A stretch of 64,000 bases of DNA from a candidate division BRC1 bacterium ADurb.Bin183 (GTDB lineage Bacteria; Sumerlaeota; Sumerlaeia; MWCT01), in NCBI GenBank assembly GCA_002070185.1, contig MWCT01000007.1:64735-128734 (forward strand), written 5' to 3'. The position numbers and the translations under genes were made by a program. The notes under the pieces were generated by a model. The model did no database searches. It worked only from the letters and a program-made list of their open reading frames with translations, and had not been told where the DNA came from. This document shows, in pieces, positions 43,309-51,816 of this stretch (positions are counted from its first letter, which is position 1; each line of letters begins with the position of its first letter).

Positions 43309-45714
43309 ATGAAATTTCGGGCACGCTTAGGTTTGGCGATTCTGGCTGTTGGACTTCTGGCGGCGATTTATACACCCGCCGGATATAGCGAAGGAAGAGA
43401 GATTGTGTTCCAGTCTGCTTACGCCGCCTCCGCCAATCCCCATCCCAAAATCGCCTCGGAGCTCCAGCAAGCCATGGCTTTTATTAAAACCACTCCCAAA
43501 TCACAAAGACAAGAATTATTCAAAAGCCTGACAAAGGGGGCGCCATCTCCTTTTCGAGTGGATCCCTTGGACCGCATTCAGTGTTACATCAAAATGACTG
43601 ACTTCACAAAGGACGCCCTGAATAGTTTGAAAAATATCGGGGTTCATGTTCAATGCACATGCGAAGAGCGCAAAATCGCGCAAGCGTGGCTCACCCTTGC
43701 TCAAATTAATGCCCTTGAAAGCCTTAAAGAAGTCCAGATTATCCAACTCCCCAATTACCCTGTCCATAATGTCGGCTCCTTCACAACCGAAGGCTACAGC
43801 GCCATGAAAATTGACAAATTCGTCAACCGTCCGGAATTCATCGGAACCAACCTGACCGGCAAAGATATCAAAGTCGGCGTCATCTCCTCCGCTATAGACC
43901 GTGCAGACCAAAGTTCCGAGCAGGGGGATCTCCCGCCTGTTCCGCATGACGCCCCAAAAAATTTCTTCGGCGGCATCACCTATTGGTCTTTCCGCACTAT
44001 CCCCGGTACAAACCAATATTACGGCGACGCCCTCAGAGGCATTACAACCTATTCTTTAGGCGGCGAGGAAACCGAAGACCAAGAGGGAACAGCCATGCTG
44101 GAAATCATTCACGACATCGTTCCAAATGCCCGGCTTTATTTCTCCAACTTTGATACTGATATCGAAATGAACATGAGCAAAGATTGGCTGAGGGAGCAGG
44201 GATGCGATGTTATCGCCGATGACATCGGATTTTTACAGGTTGGTCCCTTTGATGGAACGAGCGCGGTTTCTATGGGCAGCACCAAACAAGTTGAAAACGG
44301 CGTAGCGTATTATGTCGCTGTTGGCAATGCGGGCGAAAATCATTGGTGGGGATATTTTTCAGATGCAAATGCGAATAATTATCACAACTTTGGTCCGCAA
44401 GATGAAACCCTTGAAATTAAAATCCCTCCCTATGGAGTGATTATTCTGCTTCTCTCTTGGGATGAGCCTTGGGGCGCTGCCGGTTATGATATTGACCTTT
44501 ACGCCCTCGACCCCAATTATCTGGACATTGGCAACCCGCTGGCTTTTTCCACCGATCCACAGTTGGGCGACGGCGATCCTTCAGAGCGATGCGCCCTTAT
44601 CAATATAACGCCGAATACCCAGATTGTCAGTATTGTTATAACGCGCAAGGCAAGAATCGGCGGGTATGACGACGCTAAGCATCCTATGCGCTTGAACCTT
44701 TTTTATTTGGGCGGCACGATTGCAGAAACCGAATATCAAGTCCTTGAAGGAAGCATTCTGAACAACTGCGACGCCGGCGGCGGCGTTATCTCCGTCGGCG
44801 CTATTGACGTAAACTCGCGTCTGCAGAATATAGTTGAATCTTTCAGCAGCCGCGGTCCCACATGGGATGGACGCATGAAACCTGAAATCGTATCCTTTGA
44901 TGGAACCCGCGGCGGCATCGCCCTCAACGGAACAAATTTCGCCAAATTTTACGGAACCTCTTGCGCCGCGCCTCATGCCGCCGGCGTGGCAGCTCTTATC
45001 AAAGGATATAAAATATCCGTCGGCGATACCGAATTCACCAACCCATGGAACAAAAAAGCTATCGTAGATAACATCAATGCCCTGATTTTCCAAGGCGCGG
45101 AAGACCTAATGCCTTTGGGCGCGGACAATACATCCGGCTATGGCAAAATCAATGTGGAAAATGTCTTTCTCAGATTCCTCAAAGCCACAAACCGCAACAA
45201 GCGTTTTGATTTTGCCAACTCAAAAGAAGGCTGGTTCTACTACGCCATTCCCGAAAAATTCACAGCGGGCGAAGGCATTTATGACAACGGCAAACTTACC
45301 ATTAAGAGCGTGGATTCAAATACATACGGCACGTGGGAAAGTCCGCTGATTGTCTTTGATCCAGATAAAAAAGCCAATCTGAACACCGGCAAGATTTATA
45401 TTGCCCGCTTTAATATTTCCACATCGGTGATAAATCCAAATAAATTCCCCGGGTTCAGACTCCGCGCCAACAGCAAAAATAACACTGTTGCCGCAGTGCG
45501 CGATTTCAACGCTAATTCCGGCAATAGCCACTTCCCGAGTTCCGCAGGCAAGGATTTCTTCTTGGTTATCAACCCTTCAGATACGGAAATCATGTCCGGA
45601 ATATATCTCTCCTTTGATCTGGTCAATTTTGATGCGACAAAAGATCCTAAAGGCGATTTGTCGCTCGATTATGTGGAGGTTATCGAATGCAACAGCCCCA
45701 TGCCAACACCTTAA
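43309..45714 (+). CDS. Secreted subtilase homologue with altered catalytic Asp and His, plus shared beta-rich C-terminal domain
   Basis: 801 aa, with a signal peptide and a strong AGGAGGAGAG ribosome site before ATG 43309. The S8-like domain spans about 150-620. At the Asp site the sequence is KVGVISSAID, where relatives have VISDS, so Ser194 replaces Asp. At the His site it is EGTAMLEIIHD, so Glu259 replaces His, as in the DEGRAM-type group. The oxyanion Asn is kept in VAVGNAGE, and Ser551 is kept in GTSCAAPHAAG. Relatives with Glu at the His site may use other chemistry, but the lost Asp argues against normal activity. Residues about 640-795 form a beta-rich domain that matches two copies at the end of the 2202-aa protein. 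The C-terminus PMPTP is a short PT remnant. Confidence 0.85.
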   Translation: MKFRARLGLAILAVGLLAAIYTPAGYSEGREIVFQSAYAASANPHPKIASELQQAMAFIKTTPKSQRQELFKSLTKGAPSPFRVDPLDRIQCYIKMTDFTKDALNSLKNIGVHVQCTCEERKIAQAWLTLAQINALESLKEVQIIQLPNYPVHNVGSFTTEGYSAMKIDKFVNRPEFIGTNLTGKDIKVGVISSAIDRADQSSEQGDLPPVPHDAPKNFFGGITYWSFRTIPGTNQYYGDALRGITTYSLGGEETEDQEGTAMLEIIHDIVPNARLYFSNFDTDIEMNMSKDWLREQGCDVIADDIGFLQVGPFDGTSAVSMGSTKQVENGVAYYVAVGNAGENHWWGYFSDANANNYHNFGPQDETLEIKIPPYGVIILLLSWDEPWGAAGYDIDLYALDPNYLDIGNPLAFSTDPQLGDGDPSERCALINITPNTQIVSIVITRKARIGGYDDAKHPMRLNLFYLGGTIAETEYQVLEGSILNNCDAGGGVISVGAIDVNSRLQNIVESFSSRGPTWDGRMKPEIVSFDGTRGGIALNGTNFAKFYGTSCAAPHAAGVAALIKGYKISVGDTEFTNPWNKKAIVDNINALIFQGAEDLMPLGADNTSGYGKINVENVFLRFLKATNRNKRFDFANSKEGWFYYAIPEKFTAGEGIYDNGKLTIKSVDSNTYGTWESPLIVFDPDKKANLNTGKIYIARFNISTSVINPNKFPGFRLRANSKNNTVAAVRDFNANSGNSHFPSSAGKDFFLVINPSDTEIMSGIYLSFDLVNFDATKDPKGDLSLDYVEVIECNSPMPTP

Positions 45715-45742
45715 AGAAGGGCTGAAATAAGTTAACCGGTTT

Positions 45743-48700
45743 TTATTTCCCGCAGCATTTCTTGAATTTTTTGCCGCTTCCGCATGGGCAGAGGTCGTTA
45801 GGTCCCACTTTGGGACCCTGCCTGCGGAAGGGCTGATGACTGACCCTTTGTTCTTGTTGAACAGGTCCGTCAGAAGAGGTTCTTTCTGGCTGAACGGCTG
45901 CTATCTGCGCCGTTGAAAAGGCTTCGGTTTCTTCCTTGCGATAAATCATCTGCCGGGAATTTTTCTGTTCATCCGCCACTATCTGAACAAGAAAGAAATG
46001 TTTCAGGATTTCCTTGCGGATAGCGCTCATCATATCCTGAAATAAAAGAGTTGCCTCGCGCTGATATTCCACGAGCGGGTCCCGCTGGGCATAGGAACGC
46101 AGGTGAATGCCCTCCCGAAGTTCATCAATCGCCAGCAGGTGATCCTGCCAGTCCGTATCAATAATGCGAAGCATGATGTATTGCGTTAAGGGTATAATTT
46201 CCGCTCCAACAGCCGCCACCTTTGCTTCATAGAATTCCTTGACCAGCTCCATGAGCCGAACAAGGAGGTCATCGAATTTTGTAACCTCACTCAGATCCAG
46301 ATTATTTGTGTTCAAATTGGGAATGGAACGACGCAACCATTCAACAAATCCGTTTATGTCCCAGTCCGAGGGGTCTTTGTCTGGGTCGCCGTATGTGTGA
46401 CGAAATTCATCTTCGATGGCTTCGCCGGCAAGGTCGAGGAAAATATTTCGAAGATCGTTCGGCTCGCCCATGAGAATTTCGCGCCGAAGTCCATAAATGG
46501 CGACGCGTTGCTTGTTCATGACATTGTCATATTCGAGTGTGTGTTTTCGCCGCTCAAAGTTGATGGCTTCTATTTTTTGCTGAGCCTTTTCCACGAATTT
46601 ATTCAACCGCTTGTGCTGAAGCTCCTCACCCTCCTTCATGCCCGCGCCAAACCAGTCTAAAATACCCGCCATTCGGTCTGAGCCAAAAAGCCTCAGCAGG
46701 TCATCCTCGAAACTGATAAAGAATTGAGATGCGCCCGGGTCGCCCTGACGCCCGGAGCGCCCGCGCAACTGGCGGTCAATGCGCCGCGCCTCGTGCCGTT
46801 CTGTGCCGATTATCTGCAAACCGCATTCGCACTCAAGCGCGCATTGCTCGTGTTTGCTGCGGTGATTGACGCCGCGGCAAAGGTCAACTTCTTCGCACGT
46901 ATCATTGCAATTGATGCAGCATCGCGCACACTTGACCACGCCGGCGCCGAGTTTGATGTCCGTGCCGCGTCCCGCCATATTGGTGGCGATGGTGATAGTT
47001 CCAGGTTTCCCCGCATCGCGAACTATTTCCGCCTCATGAGCGTGGTTTTTTGCGTTTAAGACATTATGAGAAAGCCCCGCGCGTTTCAACATGCGGGAGA
47101 GCAGTTCGGAAACTTCAACAGAAACCGTACCAACAAGAACGGGCAATCCTTTTTTATGCAAATCCTGAATTTCTTCAACAAGGGCGTTGTATTTTTCACG
47201 CTTGGTTCGGAAGAGCCGATCGGCATAATCAACGCGGCGGACGGGTTTATTCGTCGGAATTACCACCACGTCCATGCCGTAGGTGTGGGCAAATTCCTGC
47301 GCCTCTGTCTCCGCCGTGCCGGTCATGCCGGCTAGCTTTTTATACATACGGAAATAATTCTGGAGCGTTATAGTGGCAAGGGTTTGCGTCTCTTTTTCTA
47401 TCTGGACATTTTCCTTTGCCTCAACAGCCTGATGCAAACCGTCCGACCAACGCCGCCCCGGCATAAGCCTTCCTGTGAATTCATCCACAATGATGACTTT
47501 ATTATCTTGAACAATATAATCCACATCTTTTTCAAAAATCATATACGCCCGCAACAACTGGGAGATGTTGTGAATCTCCTCCGTGCGGATTTCATGTAAG
47601 CGGCGGATTTCCTCTTTCTTTTTTTCCTTATCCTGAGGGCTTAAATCAACTTGAGCCTCAATGCGCGCAATATCGTCCACAAGATCTGGAATCAAAAACT
47701 GATCCGGGTTTTCGGGGGAGAGCGCCTGCCGCCCTTTTTCTGTCAGGTCAATGTTATGTCCCTTTTCATCAACAACAAAAAAAAGTTCGGCTTCCAACTC
47801 CGGCACGCGCTTATCGCGCATAAAGTCCATCTCTGTGCGCTCAACAAGCCGCACCCAGCGTCCCTCTTGCAGATATTTTTGAAGACGTTTATTTCGCGGC
47901 GCGCCTTTTTTTGCTCGAAGGAGAAGAATGCCAATTTCTGGATCATCCGGGTTTTCATTAATTTTTTTTTCCGCCTCAGAAAGCAGACTATTCATGAGGT
48001 AGGTTTGTTTCTGCACCAATTTTTCCACCGGCGCGCGCACATGTTCGTAACGATGTGTGGAACGGTCAACCGGACCCGAGATGATAAGCGGCGTCCGAGC
48101 CTCGTCAATCAAAACGCTGTCCACCTCGTCCACAATGGCGTAATGATGCCCGCGTTGAACCAGATATATTTTGTTGATTGCCATATTATCGCGCAGATAA
48201 TCAAAGCCGAATTCATTATTTGTTCCGTATGTGATATCGCAGGCATATTGTTCGCGCCTAACATCCGGCTCCATGTCGGTCAGAATGCAGCCGACTGTCA
48301 TGCCGAGCGATTCAAAAATGGGACGCATCCACTCCGAGTCGCGTCTGGCAAGGTAGTCGTTGACTGTCACAAGATGAGCGCCTTTTCCTTCGAGCGCGTT
48401 CAAATAGAGGGGCATAATGGCGACGAGCGTTTTGCCTTCGCCGGTTGCCATCTCGGAGATTTTGCCCTGATGAAGCGCAATGGCGCCCGCCAGCTGAACA
48501 TCAAAGGGAACCATGTCCCATGTGATTTCATTTCCTGCAGCTATCCATTTGCTTTGCCGCTCTTTGTGGCGGCGGCAGACCTCCTTAACGGCTGCATAAG
48601 CCTCTGGCAAAAAATCATCCGGTGTTTCGCCCTCTGATAATCGCCTGCGAAAATCCGCTGTTTTTTGTTTCAAATCCTCATCCGAAATATCGCGGAGATT

Positions 48701-48802
48701 TGCGAACTCTTCATTAATTAAACCGACAATCGGCATCAACTTTTTCATATCGCGGGCTTGTTTATTCCCGCCGAAGATTTTCTGGAAAATGGCTTTAAAC
48801 AT
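45743..48802 (-). CDS. secA: Preprotein translocase ATPase SecA, with Cys-rich insertion
   Basis: A full-length 1019-aa SecA with helicase-type motor domains: ATGEGKTLVA Walker A, VDEVDSVLIDEARTPL, FTGRLMPGRRWSDGLHQA and GTERHEARRIDRQLRGRSGRQGDPG. The C-terminus carries the SEC-C zinc motif CPCGSGKKFKKCC. Between KLGAGV and GLQIIGTERHE there is an insertion of about 40 residues (about 618-660) with nine Cys and two His (CARCCINCNDTCEEVDLC ... HEQCALECEC), a probable extra metal site. A second insertion in the N-terminal half is rich in charged residues (about 270-350). It drives Sec export, which the many signal-peptide proteins in this window would use. It follows the methyltransferase gene with an 8-base overlap. 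Confidence 0.97.
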   Translation of the reverse strand: MFKAIFQKIFGGNKQARDMKKLMPIVGLINEEFANLRDISDEDLKQKTADFRRRLSEGETPDDFLPEAYAAVKEVCRRHKERQSKWIAAGNEITWDMVPFDVQLAGAIALHQGKISEMATGEGKTLVAIMPLYLNALEGKGAHLVTVNDYLARRDSEWMRPIFESLGMTVGCILTDMEPDVRREQYACDITYGTNNEFGFDYLRDNMAINKIYLVQRGHHYAIVDEVDSVLIDEARTPLIISGPVDRSTHRYEHVRAPVEKLVQKQTYLMNSLLSEAEKKINENPDDPEIGILLLRAKKGAPRNKRLQKYLQEGRWVRLVERTEMDFMRDKRVPELEAELFFVVDEKGHNIDLTEKGRQALSPENPDQFLIPDLVDDIARIEAQVDLSPQDKEKKKEEIRRLHEIRTEEIHNISQLLRAYMIFEKDVDYIVQDNKVIIVDEFTGRLMPGRRWSDGLHQAVEAKENVQIEKETQTLATITLQNYFRMYKKLAGMTGTAETEAQEFAHTYGMDVVVIPTNKPVRRVDYADRLFRTKREKYNALVEEIQDLHKKGLPVLVGTVSVEVSELLSRMLKRAGLSHNVLNAKNHAHEAEIVRDAGKPGTITIATNMAGRGTDIKLGAGVVKCARCCINCNDTCEEVDLCRGVNHRSKHEQCALECECGLQIIGTERHEARRIDRQLRGRSGRQGDPGASQFFISFEDDLLRLFGSDRMAGILDWFGAGMKEGEELQHKRLNKFVEKAQQKIEAINFERRKHTLEYDNVMNKQRVAIYGLRREILMGEPNDLRNIFLDLAGEAIEDEFRHTYGDPDKDPSDWDINGFVEWLRRSIPNLNTNNLDLSEVTKFDDLLVRLMELVKEFYEAKVAAVGAEIIPLTQYIMLRIIDTDWQDHLLAIDELREGIHLRSYAQRDPLVEYQREATLLFQDMMSAIRKEILKHFFLVQIVADEQKNSRQMIYRKEETEAFSTAQIAAVQPERTSSDGPVQQEQRVSHQPFRRQGPKVGPNDLCPCGSGKKFKKCCGK

Positions 48803-49325
48803 GTTCTCTCCTGTTGAATTTGCGTTCCAAATCGAGCAAACGGCGCTTCCATTCTAAACCGGCGCTAAAACCGCCAAGAGAGCCGTCTGCGCGCACCACC
48901 CGATGACAGGGGATGATGATAGGCAGCGGATTTCGCCCCAACGCCCCGCCCACAGCTCTGGCGCTTCCCGCCCGCCGCATCGCTTCGGCAATCCAGCCAT
49001 AGGAACGCGTTTCGCCATAGGGGATTCTCTGCGCTGTTTCCCAGACAGCCATCTCAAAATTTGTCGCGCCCTCAAGGTCGAGCGGCAACGAAAAGTCTTT
49101 GACCCTGCCCTCAAAATACCCATTAAGGGCATCCCAATAGGGGCGCGCCTCTGTTGGGTGGGCGTCGAAATTCAGCGTATCCAGCCGCCGTTTCTCCGAC
49201 TCAAGCGCCCTGCGCGCCGCGTCTTGCGTCCTTTGCGGAAAACACAATTGCGCCAATCCCCGCTCGGAAAAAACAATTCCCAGCCATCCAAAACTGATTC
49301 GACTTGTTGCCGTGTAATATGTCAT
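48795..49325 (-). CDS. Methylated-DNA-protein-cysteine methyltransferase (Ogt/MGMT family)
   Basis: About 176 aa from ATG 49325 (GAAAGATG upstream); a GTG 24 bases earlier is possible. The acceptor motif is PIIIPCHRVV, followed by GSLGGFSAGLEWKRRLLDLE, with the helix-turn-helix part RIPYGETRSYGWIAEAMRR before it. The protein accepts alkyl groups from O6-alkylguanine onto the Cys and is consumed. Length and motif are normal. It lies between the radical SAM gene (53 bases upstream) and secA (8-base overlap), so the three are probably cotranscribed. Confidence 0.94.
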   Translation of the reverse strand: MTYYTATSRISFGWLGIVFSERGLAQLCFPQRTQDAARRALESEKRRLDTLNFDAHPTEARPYWDALNGYFEGRVKDFSLPLDLEGATNFEMAVWETAQRIPYGETRSYGWIAEAMRRAGSARAVGGALGRNPLPIIIPCHRVVRADGSLGGFSAGLEWKRRLLDLERKFNRREHV

Positions 49326-49378
49326 ATTCACATCTTTCAAAATAGTCACTAATGACGAAGGGGTTGCTCGGTCAAGGT

Positions 49379-50389
49379 CTAATCATAACGGATAACGCCG
49401 CTTTTCCGTCGAAGCGGAATAGCGGTATAGCAATGGGCGCACTGGTTATCAATGAGCTTGTCCATTTTTACGCCGTCCTTTTTCCGCACAATAAGAGGCG
49501 CCTTGCATTGGGGGCAATAGGTTATCTTCCCTTCCCGCTCATCCATATTGCTCAAATAAACAAACGGTAAAATGCGCCGCGCCAATTCCTGAAAATAATA
49601 CATCCGCAATGGCTCCGTCGCGGGATTTTTATATTGGAAGGCTGGCTCATATCTAATCAGATGCAGCGGCGGCGGCGCAGGCTGCATCTGCCCCAGCCAT
49701 CGGCAGAATTGCTCAAACTCCGCCTCGTTGTCGTTATGTCCCTCGATAATAAGCGCCGAAACCTCCAGATGGCTTTTGATATTCAGCGAAACAATATTCC
49801 TGAAAATCTCGTCCTTGTATCCGCCTGTCACATGTTGATAAAAAGAATCATTGAACCCTTTGACATCCACAATAAAAGCATCCGCCGCCTTGATTAGATC
49901 AAAAAGCGCCGCCTCAGAAATAAATCCATTGGTAGCAATGACCGCAGGCAGCCCCGCCCGACGCAAATGCCGCGCAGCATCCAGAATGTATTCGATATAA
50001 ACCGTCGGTTCGTTCACGCCGAAAGCCACGCCCGCCACGCCTTGAGCCTGAGCCAGATTGACTAACTCCTTCGGCGGGACAAGACGCGCGCGCGCCCCGC
50101 TTTGCGAAACCCGCCAAGTATTGCAAAAAGGGCAGTGAATATTGCAACCCATTGAGCCGATTAAAAGAAATTTGGAGCCCGGATAAAAATGATAAAGAGG
50201 CAGCGACTCGATGGGGATGATTTCCTCAACGCTGACCCGACCGTATGTCATCGAATAAAGTTTGCCATTGCGGTTCAGGCGCACGCCGCACTGCCCATGC
50301 CGCGACGGGCTGATGGGGCAAAGGCAAGGGCATAACGAGCACTGAACGCTCCCCTCGCTTAGCGATTCAAAATATAGCGCCTCTTTCAT
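49379..50389 (-). CDS. AmmeMemoRadiSam-system radical SAM enzyme (AmrS-like)
   Basis: A 336-aa protein with the family's N-terminal cysteine block CSLCPCLCPISPSRHGQCGVR. The radical SAM cluster is GCNIHCPFCNTW with Cys82, Cys86 and Cys89. YGRVSVEEIIPIESLPLYHF and the C-terminal zinc ribbon (CPQCKAP, CAHCYTA) are also typical of the group. In other genomes it is encoded with AMMECR1- and MEMO1-like proteins, but neither is next to it here. The reaction of this family is not firmly known from sequence. A good GAGG ribosome site precedes ATG 50389, which begins the minus-strand gene string toward secA. Confidence 0.87.
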   Translation of the reverse strand: MKEALYFESLSEGSVQCSLCPCLCPISPSRHGQCGVRLNRNGKLYSMTYGRVSVEEIIPIESLPLYHFYPGSKFLLIGSMGCNIHCPFCNTWRVSQSGARARLVPPKELVNLAQAQGVAGVAFGVNEPTVYIEYILDAARHLRRAGLPAVIATNGFISEAALFDLIKAADAFIVDVKGFNDSFYQHVTGGYKDEIFRNIVSLNIKSHLEVSALIIEGHNDNEAEFEQFCRWLGQMQPAPPPLHLIRYEPAFQYKNPATEPLRMYYFQELARRILPFVYLSNMDEREGKITYCPQCKAPLIVRKKDGVKMDKLIDNQCAHCYTAIPLRRKSGVIRYD

Positions 50390-50496
50390 TTCTCATTCCT
50401 CACAAACACAATTGACCCTGCTCCACTCCGAGTTCTGTTTGCAACAAATTTAAGACAGTGGAATTATGTTTATGACTAAAAAAAGTTGCCCTTTTT

Positions 50497-50510
50497 TTTG
50501 AACGTTCAAA
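50497..50510. promoter_or_regulatory. Perfect 14-bp palindrome, candidate operator for the alkaline phosphatase gene
   Basis: TTTGAACGTTCAAA reads the same on both strands. It sits in the 197-base divergent gap (50390-50586) between amrS and the alkaline phosphatase, about 77 bases upstream of ATG 50587. It is flanked by T- and A-rich runs and precedes a TATATAAAATAA stretch (50552-50563) that could supply a -10. Confidence 0.35.
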
Positions 50511-50586
50511 TTTTTTTGAAATTTTTCTTTGCGTTACCCCATCATTAATGTATATATAAAATAAATAATTTTCGAGGAGGTTTTTT

Positions 50587-51771
50587 ATGAAAAAATTTCT
50601 TGTTTGGGGTTTGGGTATTTATCTTTTGCTTTCTCTAACATTGGTTGCGCCTGCGCAAAATTATGGAAATCAACCAAAGGAAGGAACGGGTTTTGATGCT
50701 TCTTTTTATCAGCCGCCTGCTGATAAGTCGCCGCTGCCTCTTTCTAAACAAACCAAAGTCAAAAATATTATTTTCATGATAGGCGATGGTATGAGCTTTG
50801 CCCATGTGGATTCAGCCCGCATCAAGGCAATGGGCGCTGATGGACGTCTATATATGGAACGCATGCCTGTGACGGGTCTGGTTAAAACGCATTCCGCCAA
50901 TGCCCTCGTCACCGATTCCGCCGCTGGTGGCACGGCGCTTGCCACCGGATTTAAAACGAAAAACGGCACAATCGGTCTTGCGGCGGATGGGTCTAAAGTT
51001 GAATCCACGCTTGAACTGGCGCAGAAAAAAGGCAAATCCACAGGTCTTGTGGCGACTTCAACCATTTCTCATGCGACGCCCGCCTCATTCAGCGCCCACA
51101 CAAAATCCCGCAACTCTGAAGAGGAAATTGCCGTCCAACTGGCAAACTCTGATATAAACGTACTCTTTGGCGGCGGCAAGCATTTCTTTATTCCCAAGTC
51201 CGCAGAAAAAAGCAAAAGGAAAGATGAAATCAATCCCCTTGAAATCGCAATTGCCAATGGCTACAAGTTCGTGGAAACTAAAAAGGATTTCATTGAGGTT
51301 CAAGGAAATAAAATCCTTGGACTCTTCCAGATGAGCTCCTTAAAAACAACCGGCGACGAACCGACCCTTTCCGAGTTGACAACAAAGACAATCGAGCTAT
51401 TGAAAGGCAACAAGGATGGATTTTTTATGATGGTGGAGGGAAGCCAGATTGATTGGGGCGCGCATGAAAATAATCCCGATTATATGATTCGTCAGACGCT
51501 TCTTTTTGATATGGCAATCAAGGCGGCTCTCGATTTCGCCGCAAAGGACGGCGAGACGCTTGTGATTGTGACAGCGGACCACGAAACCGGCGGACTTGCC
51601 ATCAAATCGGGTAACCTGGACGGCTCAGGTCTGGAACTCGTCTGGGGCAGCAAGGGTCATAGCGCCCTGCAAGTCCCCGTTTATGCCTTTGGTCCGCGCG
51701 CTGAGATGTTCATGGGCGTTCAGGATAACACAGATGTCGCCAACAAGGTGAAGACAATTCTAAATGAATGA
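50587..51771 (+). CDS. Alkaline phosphatase (PhoA-superfamily)
   Basis: A 394-aa secreted enzyme (signal LYLLLSLTLVAPAQN-like, cut after residue 24 or so). Metal- and nucleophile-site motifs are intact: IIFMIGDGMSFAHVD (Asp67), the nucleophile Ser111 in VTDSAAGGTALATG, SQIDWGAHENNP and TADHETGG (Asp331, His332) plus the late KGHSAL His. It removes phosphate from monoesters in the periplasm. An excellent GAGGAGG ribosome site precedes ATG 50587, and a palindrome lies upstream. It is somewhat shorter than the E. coli enzyme, as is common. The M14 peptidase gene follows 45 bases later. Confidence 0.95.
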   Translation: MKKFLVWGLGIYLLLSLTLVAPAQNYGNQPKEGTGFDASFYQPPADKSPLPLSKQTKVKNIIFMIGDGMSFAHVDSARIKAMGADGRLYMERMPVTGLVKTHSANALVTDSAAGGTALATGFKTKNGTIGLAADGSKVESTLELAQKKGKSTGLVATSTISHATPASFSAHTKSRNSEEEIAVQLANSDINVLFGGGKHFFIPKSAEKSKRKDEINPLEIAIANGYKFVETKKDFIEVQGNKILGLFQMSSLKTTGDEPTLSELTTKTIELLKGNKDGFFMMVEGSQIDWGAHENNPDYMIRQTLLFDMAIKAALDFAAKDGETLVIVTADHETGGLAIKSGNLDGSGLELVWGSKGHSALQVPVYAFGPRAEMFMGVQDNTDVANKVKTILNE

Positions 51772-51816
51772 ACACTTCGCCTCGCAAATCTTTCATCTTA
51801 GTTTGATGCCAATTTG

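Noticed and set aside
50587..51771. Alkaline phosphatase as another inactive enzyme
   Set aside because: The metal-site and nucleophile residues (Asp67, Ser111, Asp331, His332) are present, so it is expected to be active.
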